Shown: positions 9,846 to 18,609 of the stretch, piece by piece
Position numbering within the stretch: the stretch's first letter is position 1
How the letters are laid out: every line of letters starts with the position of its first letter
Assembly (NCBI RefSeq): GCF_016756615.1
Contig: NZ_AP023262.1
Location: forward strand, 7,317,501-7,381,500
Origin: Mesorhizobium sp. L-8-3
GTDB lineage: Bacteria; Pseudomonadota; Alphaproteobacteria; Rhizobiales; Rhizobiaceae
DNA length: 64,000 bases
Reading direction: 5' to 3'
Made by a program: the position numbers and the translations under genes
Notes under the pieces: generated by a model
What the model was told of the DNA's origin: nothing
Databases searched by the model: none
The model's input: the letters and a program-made list of their open reading frames with translations, nothing else

Positions 9846-10697
9846 TTATTCTTTGACGCCCGACATCGCAACCGAGTCGGTGAAGAAGCGCTGGAAGCCC
9901 AGCAGGATGACTGCCGGGATGAGGCTCAGAATGGTCGATGCAGCGAAGATCTGGCCGTAGTCGGTGGTATGCTCCCCCGCCATCAAGGCGAGGGTGATTG
10001 GGGCGAGGAACATATCCTGGCGCGTCGTGACCAGAAGCGGCCAAAGGTAGGCCTGCCACTGGCCATTGAAAATGATGACTCCGGCAGCGATGAGAGCCGG
10101 ACGTGAAAGTGGCAGAAAAATCTGGAGGAAAATCCTTAGCCAGCCGGCTCCATCGACTTGGGCCGCTTCAATCAATGAGCGCGGTATGGCGAGGAAGAAC
10201 TGCCGCAGCAGGAAAATCACTATACCGTTGCCCACGAATGGCAAGATCAGTCCGATGTAGGTGTTCTGCAGCCCGCCCCGTGCGAAGATGGCCGATAATG
10301 GGATAGCCACGACCTCCTCGGGTATCAAAAAGCTGAAGACGATGAAGGCGAAGACAACGTCGCGGCCGCGCCACTGCATCGCACTCAACGCGAAGGCTGC
10401 GGCTGCGCACACCAGCAGTGCCACAACCACCGTACATGCCGCCACGACGAAAGAGTTAATCAATCCTGTTCGGAACGATCCGCCGAGCGCACTGCCAAAA
10501 TTTTCCAGCGTCGGCCGTGGTGGAATGAAGCTGCCAATGGAAAGCGGATCGAGCGAGGTGAATATCTCGCTGCCAGGCCGGAGGCTTCCGGCAACCAGCC
10601 AGACGATCGGCAGCATAAAGCCGGCGGCGACGGCGATACCGAACAGCAGATGAACGATGCGCCCCGCACCGGCCGAGTTTGTTTCTCCGGCGCTCAC
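9846..10697 (-). CDS. Sugar ABC importer permease (MalG/UgpE type)
   Basis: A 283-residue inner-membrane permease with about six hydrophobic segments. The EAA loop that docks on the ATPase is EAAQVDGAGWLRIFLQIFLP (about residues 180-200). Its start overlaps the end of the upstream permease gene by 4 bases, so the pair is translationally coupled. The last ~14 codons recur as a fragment at 20560-20600, showing that the operon once existed in a second copy. Confidence 0.93.
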   Translation of the reverse strand: MSAGETNSAGAGRIVHLLFGIAVAAGFMLPIVWLVAGSLRPGSEIFTSLDPLSIGSFIPPRPTLENFGSALGGSFRTGLINSFVVAACTVVVALLVCAAAAFALSAMQWRGRDVVFAFIVFSFLIPEEVVAIPLSAIFARGGLQNTYIGLILPFVGNGIVIFLLRQFFLAIPRSLIEAAQVDGAGWLRIFLQIFLPLSRPALIAAGVIIFNGQWQAYLWPLLVTTRQDMFLAPITLALMAGEHTTDYGQIFAASTILSLIPAVILLGFQRFFTDSVAMSGVKE

Positions 10698-11608
10698 AGT
10701 TGCTTCTCCCGCGACAGCAACCGGAACTGGATGAGGACGATGACCATCATGATGACCATCAAGGTCAACCCCTCCGCAGCAGCCAATGGCACGTCATTGA
10801 AAAAGTAGGCCTGCTGATACACGTCAAACATGACGAGCTGCGTGCTGCCGCTGGGCCCGCCTCGGGTAAGTATTGAGATCGGCGCAAACAGCAGAAATGC
10901 GGACACCGTGTCAGCGACGATTACGAAGGCCAGCGGCCGACGCATCAGCGGAATAGTGATGTGCCACAGCGACGAAAGCTTCCCGGCGCCATCGATCGAT
11001 GCTGCTTCGTAGAGTTCGCGAGGAATGTCCTTTAGGCCCCCAATGAGGAAGATCATCCAGAAGCCGCATCCGATCCACGAGCACATAACCACGATCGACA
11101 TCAGCGCCTGGTCTGGCGATGTGAGGAACGGCTGAGCGCTCACGCCTATAGACGTCAACAGCGCATTTGCCAGTCCCTGCGGGCGGTATGCTGCGCCCCA
11201 CAGTATTGCTCCGACGCTCGATGGGATTAATACCGGAAGGAACACCAAGGTTCGCAGCAGCGAGAGGATCCGTGAATTTTCGGCAAACAGCAAAGCGAGG
11301 CCAAAAGCGATTGCCGTCTGCAGCGGCACGGTGACCGCAACAAAGGTTAGGGTCGCCTGGAGTGTCTTGGCAAAGGAAGGCGCCGTGAAAAGAAACTCGA
11401 AATTATCGAGCCAGACGAATTCGCCGTCGGGGCCGGACAGGCTCTGCTGAACGAGCCACCCTGCTGGCAACAACCGAAACATGATGAGGGCAACCAGAGC
11501 CGGAGACAGGAAGAGGAGCGGCGCTAGGGCCGCCCTCCATTTTGCAAATCGACCAATCATGGGAGCGGCCCTCACAATCCGTCCCTCAGAAACCGCGCCC
11601 ATCGCCAT
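10694..11608 (-). CDS. Sugar ABC importer permease (MalF/UgpA type)
   Basis: A 304-residue inner-membrane permease and partner of the MalG-type subunit. It has a short cytoplasmic N terminus, about six membrane spans, and an EAA loop containing YEAASIDGAGKLSSLWHI about two thirds along. It begins five bases after the stop of the solute-binding protein gene and overlaps the next permease by four bases. This is the normal order for family-1 carbohydrate importers. Confidence 0.93.
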   Translation of the reverse strand: MAMGAVSEGRIVRAAPMIGRFAKWRAALAPLLFLSPALVALIMFRLLPAGWLVQQSLSGPDGEFVWLDNFEFLFTAPSFAKTLQATLTFVAVTVPLQTAIAFGLALLFAENSRILSLLRTLVFLPVLIPSSVGAILWGAAYRPQGLANALLTSIGVSAQPFLTSPDQALMSIVVMCSWIGCGFWMIFLIGGLKDIPRELYEAASIDGAGKLSSLWHITIPLMRRPLAFVIVADTVSAFLLFAPISILTRGGPSGSTQLVMFDVYQQAYFFNDVPLAAAEGLTLMVIMMVIVLIQFRLLSREKQL

Positions 11609-11613
11609 CGCTT

Positions 11614-12906
11614 TTAGCGCTCGATGCGCTTGAAACTGCGCTCAAGTTCACGTTGAAGCTGCGGAAATGTCTGGGCAGCATCACTTCCGTTGCGGATATC
11701 GCTCCACGCACGCGTGACCAGCTCCTCCAATTGGAGATATCCGAGGGTACGCGGTCGCCGGATAGCCGTGTTGGCGAGCTCGTAGCTCATCAAAATATCA
11801 ACTCCCTTCAGGTTGGGATTTTGCTGGGGGATGCGGCTCAGCACTTCGGCGTTTGCTTTGATGTTTGCGGATAGATTGCTTCCACCGGTGGCAACTACCG
11901 CCCCGTCTTTGTCCAAGCCCGCATAGTTCAGGAATTCCAAGGCCCGGTCGGCGTTCGTAGTGTCCGCCGCCATTCCCAGATGGAATGATTCAGAAGGCGT
12001 CACTGGCTTGCCACCGGCAAAATACGGATGAGGCGCTGCTGCATAGTCAAGACCGTCGATCTTGTTGAATTCGGCGATTCCCCAGGGACCGCCAACAAGA
12101 AATGCAAGACGACCGGCTTTGAACAGTTCTCTCATCTCTTGGCTGTTGGTCGGACCACGCGAAGCCACACCATCGGCGAAGATGCTTCCATACCATTTTC
12201 CTGCCTGCAGCCAGGCATCATTGGCCACGTCTACGGTCAGCAAATCGTCACCCTTGACGCCTGGACCACCGCCAAGCGATTCCGTCAGAACCTGTAGCTG
12301 GTAGTAGCGATCGACCTGCTCGAAGCCGAAGCCCGTCTCGGCTCCGGCCGCCTGCACCTTCTTGGCAAGCTCGATGACCTTGTCCCAGGTCATGCGCGCG
12401 TCGGACGAGACACTCGGCGCTTCAACGCCGGCCTTGGCCAGAAGCCGCTTGTTGAAGAACAGAAGCTGCGATGACTCCCACATCGGCATTGACAGCATCT
12501 TCCCGTTGTAGGTAGCGCCCTGCACATCGCTGGGGAACAGTATGCCTTTGCTTTTTTCTCCGAAGGCGCTCGTCAAGTCTGCCAAAATGCTCAGCTTGGA
12601 GAACGTCGGGACATAAGTTGGGTCCACGAGGAAGACATCGATTCCGGAATTCCCGGTCCGGAAGCGCTGGACGATCGTGTTCTGAAGGTCGGGAAAGGGC
12701 ACACCCTCATAAGCAACCTTTACGCCTGACACCTTTTTGAAGGCATCGAAGAGCCCCTTAAAATCGGCGCCGTCTCCATAGCCGAAGACCCGCAGCGTCT
12801 GGTCCTGCGCCGCAGCCGGCAACGACCCAAGCAGTGGCAGCGACGACATCCCCAGCATACCGGTCAAGAAGCCGCGCCGACCCAAGCGATAGCCCGTCAT
12901 AATCAT
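11614..12906 (-). CDS. Family-1 extracellular sugar-binding protein
   Basis: About 430 residues, the periplasmic receptor of the importer. The N terminus has a twin-arginine signal (LGRRGFLTGMLGMSSLPLLG) ending near AAAQ. The mature protein has the MalE-like layout with TLRVFGYGDGADFKGLFDAFKK at the start and GPWGIAEF in the middle. The start at 12906 is preceded by GGGAGG at ideal spacing. The frame extends to 13284, but that extension is only antisense to the GntR gene. The gene is divergent from GntR and shares the palindrome at 12978-12989. The substrate is unknown; downstream enzymes suggest a sugar, polyol or sugar acid. Confidence 0.9.
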   Translation of the reverse strand: MIMTGYRLGRRGFLTGMLGMSSLPLLGSLPAAAQDQTLRVFGYGDGADFKGLFDAFKKVSGVKVAYEGVPFPDLQNTIVQRFRTGNSGIDVFLVDPTYVPTFSKLSILADLTSAFGEKSKGILFPSDVQGATYNGKMLSMPMWESSQLLFFNKRLLAKAGVEAPSVSSDARMTWDKVIELAKKVQAAGAETGFGFEQVDRYYQLQVLTESLGGGPGVKGDDLLTVDVANDAWLQAGKWYGSIFADGVASRGPTNSQEMRELFKAGRLAFLVGGPWGIAEFNKIDGLDYAAAPHPYFAGGKPVTPSESFHLGMAADTTNADRALEFLNYAGLDKDGAVVATGGSNLSANIKANAEVLSRIPQQNPNLKGVDILMSYELANTAIRRPRTLGYLQLEELVTRAWSDIRNGSDAAQTFPQLQRELERSFKRIER

Positions 12907-12977
12907 CTTGTTTCCTCCCGTTCGTTCTGCGGCCCATAATAACCGCTCCCTTAGCTTCAAGGTCCAGGCTAGGCCAT

Positions 12978-12994
12978 TTCTTGCAAGAATGCAA
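12978..12994. promoter_or_regulatory. Candidate GntR operator in the divergent promoter region
   Basis: TTCTTGCAAGAA at 12978-12989 is a perfect 12-base palindrome. It overlaps a second inverted pair, TTGCA-AGAA-TGCAA (12981-12994). It lies between the solute-binding protein start (12906) and the GntR start (13057), where an autoregulatory operator for both directions is expected. The same palindrome is conserved at 20619-20630 in the duplicated leader although flanking bases differ. Confidence 0.6.
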
Positions 12995-13056
12995 TAACCG
13001 AATATTGCCAGACACCAACGCCGTGTGATAGCAATGACTCGCATTGAGGAGGCCAC

Positions 13057-13827
13057 ATGGTTCAGCCCGGTAGAACACCATTGCACATTCAGCTCGCCGA
13101 TATCATTCGGTCTCAGATCGAGAGCGGCGTCTTCAACCCTGGCGATCAACTCCCCACTGAGATGGAGTTGATGAAGCAGCACGAACTCAGCAGCAGCACG
13201 GTGCGGCAGGCCGTGCTTGCCCTTGTCGGTGAAGGCTTGCTTTACCGACGCGCAGGCAAGGGGACGTTCGTTGCCAAGCGTCACATCGGCCGGGACCTGC
13301 TCACTTTTTCAGGATTTTCGGAAGAGGCCGTGGCGCGTGGATTCCGGCCGGGTACCAGGCATGTGACGGTCGCCTGGCGTTCCGCTGACGCGGTGGTTGC
13401 AGCCGCTCTCAACGTGCCGACCGATGAGAGGGTGCTGACCATTGAGCGCCTGCGAACCATCGACGATGAAGTCGTGGCGGTTGAGACGGTTTCGTTTGCC
13501 GCGGCAATCGGACGCCAGATGGAAAAGCTCGACCTTGCCGACACCTCTTTCACAGAAATTATCGAGCGGCAGCTTGGTGTGGCTCTTGCGCGAGCCAGGC
13601 AGGAGATAAGGGCCGGCGCCGCGCGTGCCAGGCTGGCAAAAGCACTTGAGGTGTCGAGCGGCACTGCGGTGCTGCAAATCGACCGTACCGCTTTCGACAC
13701 GAGCGATCGGGTTATTTACTTTTCGTCCTCATCCTACCGCGCCGATCGTTACATTTACACCGGCTGGATCGAGCGCAAGAGCGCCTCGATCGCTCACCCA
13801 CGCCAATTGATCGCCCGGAGTAGATGA
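13057..13827 (+). CDS. GntR/HutC-family transcriptional regulator, copy B
   Basis: A 256-residue regulator with an N-terminal GntR winged helix (residues ~5-70) and a UTRA effector domain (from about RDLLTFSGFSEEA to YTGWIERKSAS). GAGGAGG precedes the ATG. It leads the plus-strand catabolic operon, overlapping the kinase start by 4 bases, and is divergent from the importer operon. It is likely to repress both until a sugar-phosphate-type effector binds. Copy A at 4447-5217 is nearly the same protein. Confidence 0.93.
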   Translation: MVQPGRTPLHIQLADIIRSQIESGVFNPGDQLPTEMELMKQHELSSSTVRQAVLALVGEGLLYRRAGKGTFVAKRHIGRDLLTFSGFSEEAVARGFRPGTRHVTVAWRSADAVVAAALNVPTDERVLTIERLRTIDDEVVAVETVSFAAAIGRQMEKLDLADTSFTEIIERQLGVALARARQEIRAGAARARLAKALEVSSGTAVLQIDRTAFDTSDRVIYFSSSSYRADRYIYTGWIERKSASIAHPRQLIARSR

Positions 13828-14759
13828 TGCCCACCTGCGAAGTTTATGTCGTCGGCTCGTACGGCGTCGCGTTTTGGATTGTGGGCGACGTGCCAGCGCC
13901 GGGCGAAACCCTGCTGGGGTCGGGGTTTGCCTTCGGAAATGGCGGCAAGGGCTCTAATCAGGCCATCGGAGCTGCGCGACTCGGCGCCAGATGCAAACTG
14001 CTGGCGGGCGTTGGCGCCGACAAATTCGGTGACGAGGCACTGGAACTCTGGCGCGCCGAAGGGGTCGACTGCTCGGCGGTTAGGCAGATGGCCGAGACGC
14101 CAACGATGGCCGGGATCATCATTCTCGACGCCGCAGGCGAGAACCGCATCATCACCGATCCCGGCGCCAACGCGCGGCTCACGGCGACCGATGTCGAAGC
14201 CTTCGCAGCCACCTGGAAGAGCCCGGGCATCCTGCTCACGCAGCTCGAGATCCCAGTCGAGACGGCGGCCCGCGCGCTTGCCATCGGCAAGGCGCGGGGA
14301 TTGACGACAATCCTTAATCCTGCACCTGGCCGCGCCCTGCCGAAGGAGATCCTTGCCGACGTTGACATCCTAACGCCGAACCAGTCCGAAGCGCGCATTC
14401 TGCTGGGGCTCGGCGCGCACGATCGGCAGGCCGACGCCGAAATAGCGGCAAGACTACGCGGTCTCGGCGTGGGGTACGTCGTAATGACACTGGGCGCGGA
14501 TGGTGCCCTGATTGCCGGTCCTGACGGAATAATCAAAATCGCGAGCTATCCGGTCAACGTCGTCGACACCACGGGGGCCGGGGATGCATTCAATGGGGCA
14601 CTCGCTGCAGGGCTGGCCAGTGGATTGACCCTCGCTGAGGCCGTTCGCCGCGGCACTGCGGCGGGCGCCCTCGCAGTCACGAAAAAGCTCGTGGTTCCGG
14701 CATTGCCCGAGGAGAGTCAGATTTCACAACTGATGAAAGATCGGACGGCCTGCGCATGA
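13824..14759 (+). CDS. PfkB/ribokinase-family sugar kinase
   Basis: A 311-residue cytosolic kinase. The N-terminal substrate motif is GNGGKGSNQAIGAARLGA (about residues 33-50). The ATP/anion-hole motif is VDTTGAGDAFNGAL near residue 250, with the catalytic Asp in GAGD. The length is normal for ribokinases. It is coupled to GntR by an ATGATG-type overlap, and its stop overlaps the ComB-family gene start by 4 bases. It probably phosphorylates the imported sugar or a downstream intermediate; whether that is ribose is not determined. Confidence 0.9.
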   Translation: MMPTCEVYVVGSYGVAFWIVGDVPAPGETLLGSGFAFGNGGKGSNQAIGAARLGARCKLLAGVGADKFGDEALELWRAEGVDCSAVRQMAETPTMAGIIILDAAGENRIITDPGANARLTATDVEAFAATWKSPGILLTQLEIPVETAARALAIGKARGLTTILNPAPGRALPKEILADVDILTPNQSEARILLGLGAHDRQADAEIAARLRGLGVGYVVMTLGADGALIAGPDGIIKIASYPVNVVDTTGAGDAFNGALAAGLASGLTLAEAVRRGTAAGALAVTKKLVVPALPEESQISQLMKDRTACA

Positions 14760-15520
14760 AGATCAAGGTTGCTTTCCTTCCCACCAGTCCCCTGGCTATT
14801 GCCGGAGACGTGTGCATTGTCGTGGATGTGATCCGCGCCACGACAGCTCTCGTCGGACTTTTCGACGCCGGCAGCAATCGTGTGTTTGTCGGAGGGTTTC
14901 GCTCGGACGTCGCCAAAGCACGCGCCGCCGTGGGTGAGAATGGCGTTATTTGCGCGGAGTTGGATGATGGATCAACGCCCCTCGGATTTGATCATGAGCC
15001 CTCGCCGTCCCTCCTGTCGCGACTCGATCTGTCGGGGCGCTCCGCGATGCTGGCAACGGCAAATGGCACGCCAGCCATTCTCGCGGCAGTTCGCGAAGGC
15101 GCAGCCTTGATACTGATTGGTTCGCTGCGAAACCTGGATGCGGTTGCCCGGCGTGCGCTCTCGGAGGCCTCATCGCGCAAAACAGACATCACCATAATCT
15201 GTTCAGGCCAGCTGCGAAACTCACGTATTGCGATTGAGGACAGCTATTGCGCCGGCATGATCGTTTCACGGTTTTGTGACCTTTCGAACGGTGGCGCTGT
15301 CAAACTAGACGACTCGGCGTCGCTCGCTCACGGCTTCACAATCTCGCAAGATAGTGCCGTGAAGGTGTTATTGGGCTCGATGACCGGTCGTCGCTTCATC
15401 GGCAACTGTCGGCAGAACGACGTGGAGTTCTGTGCGCGCATCAACGAATCGAAAATCGTTCCGGTCGTGACCGCGCAAGGCGAAGAATGTGATCATCCGG
15501 TTTATCTCCTCGATGCCTAG
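14756..15520 (+). CDS. ComB-family (2-phosphosulfolactate phosphatase-like) protein
   Basis: A 254-residue protein. The family hallmark CIVVDVIRATTALVGLFDAG is near residue 18, with AELDDG and LATANGTPAI further on. Known ComB enzymes hydrolyse 2-phosphosulfolactate in coenzyme M synthesis, using Mg2+ held by acidic residues. Here it sits inside a sugar operon between a kinase and a hydroxyacid dehydrogenase, with overlaps on both sides. It more likely removes phosphate from a phosphorylated hydroxyacid of this pathway. The substrate assignment is inference from context. Confidence 0.82.
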   Translation: MKIKVAFLPTSPLAIAGDVCIVVDVIRATTALVGLFDAGSNRVFVGGFRSDVAKARAAVGENGVICAELDDGSTPLGFDHEPSPSLLSRLDLSGRSAMLATANGTPAILAAVREGAALILIGSLRNLDAVARRALSEASSRKTDITIICSGQLRNSRIAIEDSYCAGMIVSRFCDLSNGGAVKLDDSASLAHGFTISQDSAVKVLLGSMTGRRFIGNCRQNDVEFCARINESKIVPVVTAQGEECDHPVYLLDA

Positions 15521-16601
15521 TAGCCCAGACGCCATCAGATTGATCAGTGGCCGACCTCGCGTCCTGGCCACAGCAGATCTCAGCCCGGAGGGCATCGCCT
15601 CGCTCCGCGACATGAGCGAGCTCAAATTGCTCGGCTGGGCAGCCGGCGAGTGGTTCTGTGATCGCAAGCAGCTAATGGAGGCAATTGCTGATGCCGAAGT
15701 TGTAATAGCGGGATATGAGTGCTTTGACGAGGCGCTGCTGGCTGCCGCACCTCAGCTTCGCGTGATCCTGTCAGTGCGCTCGGCCCCGGAAGCGAACATC
15801 GATGTGGCGGCCGCAACGGCGCGCGGGATCGCCGTCTTGCACACTGTCGGGCGCACGGATCACGGGGTTGCAGAGTTCACGGTTGCTCTCGCACTGGGGC
15901 TTACTCGACACCTTATCCCTGCCGGTGCATGGATTAGATCCCGCCCCCCTGACTTCGACGCCGGGGAGGACTTTTATCGCGGCACGGTATGGGGTCGCGG
16001 CGCGGGTTCTCCGCAACTCGCATTCACCGGCATTGAGCTCCATGGCCGCACACTCGGCATCGTCGGCTTTGGGGCAATCGGCCGTGTCGTCGCGGAAAAA
16101 TTTTCCGGCTTTGGCATGAGCACTATCGTACATGATCCATATGTCGACAGCGCCGAGTTAAGAAGCCTCGGGGTCGAACCGGTCTCACTCGACGAACTTC
16201 TGGCACGCTCGGCAATTGTAACCTTGCACGCGCGGCTCAGCACGCAAACGCGCGGCATGATCGGCGCAGACCAGCTCGGTCGGATGGGGCGCGGCGCGTA
16301 TCTCATCAACACAGGTCGGGCAGGCCTTATCGACACTGGCGCGCTACTACAGGCCTTGAATTGCGAACAGATAGCTGGGGCCGCGCTAGACGTCTTTGAC
16401 ACAGAGCCGCCTTCGGCAAGGGATCCGCTTGTTACCCATCCGCGCGTCCTTGCGACGCCTCATATCGCCGCGTGGACCGAAGAAATGCGTGTACGTCACA
16501 CCCGCAGCATTGTGCAAAATCTACAGCGGCTCTTGGCCGGCAAACCCGGCATTCTGTCGAACCCCGAAGTTCTCACGACGGCTGGGAGAATCGTGCCTTG
16601 A
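15489..16601 (+). CDS. D-2-hydroxyacid dehydrogenase, NAD-binding
   Basis: About 370 residues. The Rossmann motif is LGIVGFGAIGRVVAEKF, followed by an acidic residue (HDPYVDS) for NAD. The catalytic region shows INTGRAGLIDTGAL, DVFDTEPP and TPHIAAWTEE, giving the Arg-Glu-His set of the D-2-hydroxyacid dehydrogenase/phosphoglycerate dehydrogenase family. The GTG at 15489 is preceded by AAGG; an ATG at 15513 is possible but lacks a site. It overlaps the ComB-family gene. It likely interconverts a 2-hydroxy acid and 2-keto acid of the sugar pathway. Confidence 0.88.
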   Translation: MIIRFISSMPSSPDAIRLISGRPRVLATADLSPEGIASLRDMSELKLLGWAAGEWFCDRKQLMEAIADAEVVIAGYECFDEALLAAAPQLRVILSVRSAPEANIDVAAATARGIAVLHTVGRTDHGVAEFTVALALGLTRHLIPAGAWIRSRPPDFDAGEDFYRGTVWGRGAGSPQLAFTGIELHGRTLGIVGFGAIGRVVAEKFSGFGMSTIVHDPYVDSAELRSLGVEPVSLDELLARSAIVTLHARLSTQTRGMIGADQLGRMGRGAYLINTGRAGLIDTGALLQALNCEQIAGAALDVFDTEPPSARDPLVTHPRVLATPHIAAWTEEMRVRHTRSIVQNLQRLLAGKPGILSNPEVLTTAGRIVP

Positions 16602-17731
16602 AAATCATCGATGTCGCCTCCCGTCTCTATCACATTCCGCCGACGGTCTCCTGGGAGGACGCCACACACCGCGTTGCGAACCTCGAATTCATCATCACCC
16701 GCGTGACCACAGACGCTGGAATCGTTGGCGAGGGCTTTGCCTACACGACAGGGATCGGCGGAAGCGCCATCCTCGCGCTGATCGATGATTATTGCCGAAC
16801 GATGATTGTCGGACAAGATCCGCGACAGGTTGAGCGACTTTGGTCGTTCCTGTATGGCCAATTGCACCGCAGCGGCACCGGGGGCATCAACACCCTCGCA
16901 TTGGGCGCGATCGACATCGCGCTATGGGATATCGCGGCCAAGTGGCACGATGTTCCACTATTCCGTCTGCTTGGCGCGCACCGTGACAGTATCCCCACCT
17001 ATGGCAGTGGCATCGACCTCTTCCTCGACAGTGACGCTCTACTCAACCAGGTCGAAGGGTTCCTGGCGCAGGGCCACAAGGCAGTGAAGATCAAGATCGG
17101 TCGGGACAACGCGGAAGAAGATCTCGACCGTATCACAGCCGTGAAGAAACTGATCGGCCCCACGCGACGACTGTTCGTCGATGCCAACCAGCGCTGGAAT
17201 GTCGCCGACTGCATGACCCGACTGCAAAAACTAGCCGCGTTCGACCTTGGCTGGATCGAAGAGCCTCTCCATGCCGAGGATGTTCGTGGGCACGCCGACC
17301 TGCGCCGTTTCGTGTCGCTGCCCATTGCGATCGGTGAGAGCCTATACACGCGGCATCAATTTGCTGACTATCTACAGGCTAATGCCGTAGACATCGTCCA
17401 AGCGGACGTGTGCCGAGTTGGGGGTGTTAGCGAGTGGCTGAAGATTGCCAATCTGTCAGCTTCCTTCCACCGCAACATGGCGCCTCATTACATGTCCGAA
17501 CTCTCCGTCGCAGTGATGTGTGCGATCGATAACGCGGACATCCTCGAATGCGTGCACGGCGGAAGCTTCTCCGAGATGGGTGTGCTTCAGACGGCGCTTC
17601 GGCTCGAGAACGGAGTGGCCTTCCCATTTGAGGCGCCCGGACATGGGGTGGTATTCGACCACGAAAAGCTCCAGCCCTTCGCTGTCGATCCTGCCCAACT
17701 GCGGAAGCGGAATCTACAGAGTGCAAAGTGA
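16598..17731 (+). CDS. Enolase-superfamily (mandelate racemase type) sugar-acid dehydratase
   Basis: About 377 residues. The start is TTG at 16598, overlapping the stop of the dehydrogenase as TTGA, with GGGAGA upstream. The open frame back to 16472 is a shadow. The barrel carries the KIK pair (K164, K166), metal ligands D195 (LFVDANQRW), E221 (WIEEPL) and E247 (IGES), and H297 in NMAPHYMSEL. That is the catalytic set of the mandelate racemase branch. Most relatives dehydrate aldonic acids to 2-keto-3-deoxy acids. With the SMP-30 lactonase next door, this fits oxidation of a sugar to lactone, acid and keto acid. Confidence 0.9.
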   Translation: MKIIDVASRLYHIPPTVSWEDATHRVANLEFIITRVTTDAGIVGEGFAYTTGIGGSAILALIDDYCRTMIVGQDPRQVERLWSFLYGQLHRSGTGGINTLALGAIDIALWDIAAKWHDVPLFRLLGAHRDSIPTYGSGIDLFLDSDALLNQVEGFLAQGHKAVKIKIGRDNAEEDLDRITAVKKLIGPTRRLFVDANQRWNVADCMTRLQKLAAFDLGWIEEPLHAEDVRGHADLRRFVSLPIAIGESLYTRHQFADYLQANAVDIVQADVCRVGGVSEWLKIANLSASFHRNMAPHYMSELSVAVMCAIDNADILECVHGGSFSEMGVLQTALRLENGVAFPFEAPGHGVVFDHEKLQPFAVDPAQLRKRNLQSAK

Positions 17732-18609
17732 TGCGGCTTCATCACGCACGCACGGCATTCGATTGCCACAACCTGCTGGGCGAAGGATGCAACTGGAGCG
17801 CATCGGACCAGAGGCTATGGTGGACTGATATTGAAGCAAAGTGCGTGTTCCGCTGGGACGACAACGGGAGGGTCGCGGCAGTGCGGCAACTTCCCGATCG
17901 TGCTGCGTTCGTCTTTCCACGCGAGCGTGGCGGCTTCGTGCTCGGCTTTCCTAAGTCTATTGTTATCACCGACCCGACCTTTACCGACTTCTCACAAGTG
18001 GCCGAAATCGAGCCGCATCTCGCGCAAACCCGCGTCAACGACGCCGCGATCGATCCTTACGGCGGAATCGTCTTGGGCACATACAATGAACGCGGCCGTG
18101 AGCCGGTCGGAAGCGTCTATCGCATCGCGCCCGATGGCAAGATCGTCACGCTCTTTGGTGGCGTAGCGGCGGCCAACGGACTGGCTTTTTCGCCCGACGG
18201 CCGGATCATGTACTTTACCGACACAACGGAAGGCACCATCCGGCGTTTCGCCGTGGCTCCGCAATTTGCGGGTCTTGCCAAGATAGGCCCACTGGCAGGC
18301 CCGAACATCGCCCCGGGATCGCCCGATGGCGCCACCGTAGACATTGAAGGGGGCTACTGGAGCGCCAGGCTACGAGGCGGCTGTGTCGTGCGTATCGATC
18401 GAAACGGTCACCTCACAGATCGCGTGGATTTGCCGAGTATGGCGCCGACCTGTGTGGCACTTGGCGGGGAAGACCTAAGAACGCTGTTCATAACCTCACG
18501 GCAAACCAGGCAATCGTCTGATGAACTTCTTCGATATCCCGAGTCCGGCAACCTCTTCCGCGTGGAGGTCGGTCAGGCTGGCGGACAGCCCTTCAGTTGC
18601 AGAATCTAG
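17728..18609 (+). CDS. SMP-30/gluconolactonase-family lactonase
   Basis: A 293-residue six-bladed beta-propeller. The metal-binding residues expected of the family are present: Glu in LLGEGCNW, Asn in RVNDAAIDPYG and AANGLAFSPDGRIMYFTDT, and Asp in GSPDGATVDIEGGYW. These hydrolases open sugar lactones to aldonic acids. The start overlaps the enolase-family stop by 4 bases. It is the last gene of the GntR-kinase-phosphatase-dehydrogenase-dehydratase-lactonase operon. Confidence 0.9.
   Translation: MMRLHHARTAFDCHNLLGEGCNWSASDQRLWWTDIEAKCVFRWDDNGRVAAVRQLPDRAAFVFPRERGGFVLGFPKSIVITDPTFTDFSQVAEIEPHLAQTRVNDAAIDPYGGIVLGTYNERGREPVGSVYRIAPDGKIVTLFGGVAAANGLAFSPDGRIMYFTDTTEGTIRRFAVAPQFAGLAKIGPLAGPNIAPGSPDGATVDIEGGYWSARLRGGCVVRIDRNGHLTDRVDLPSMAPTCVALGGEDLRTLFITSRQTRQSSDELLRYPESGNLFRVEVGQAGGQPFSCRI

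Noticed and set aside
12907..13284. N-terminal extension of the sugar-binding protein frame.
   Set aside because: It is antisense to GntR; the Tat signal and the ribosome-binding site place the start at 12906.
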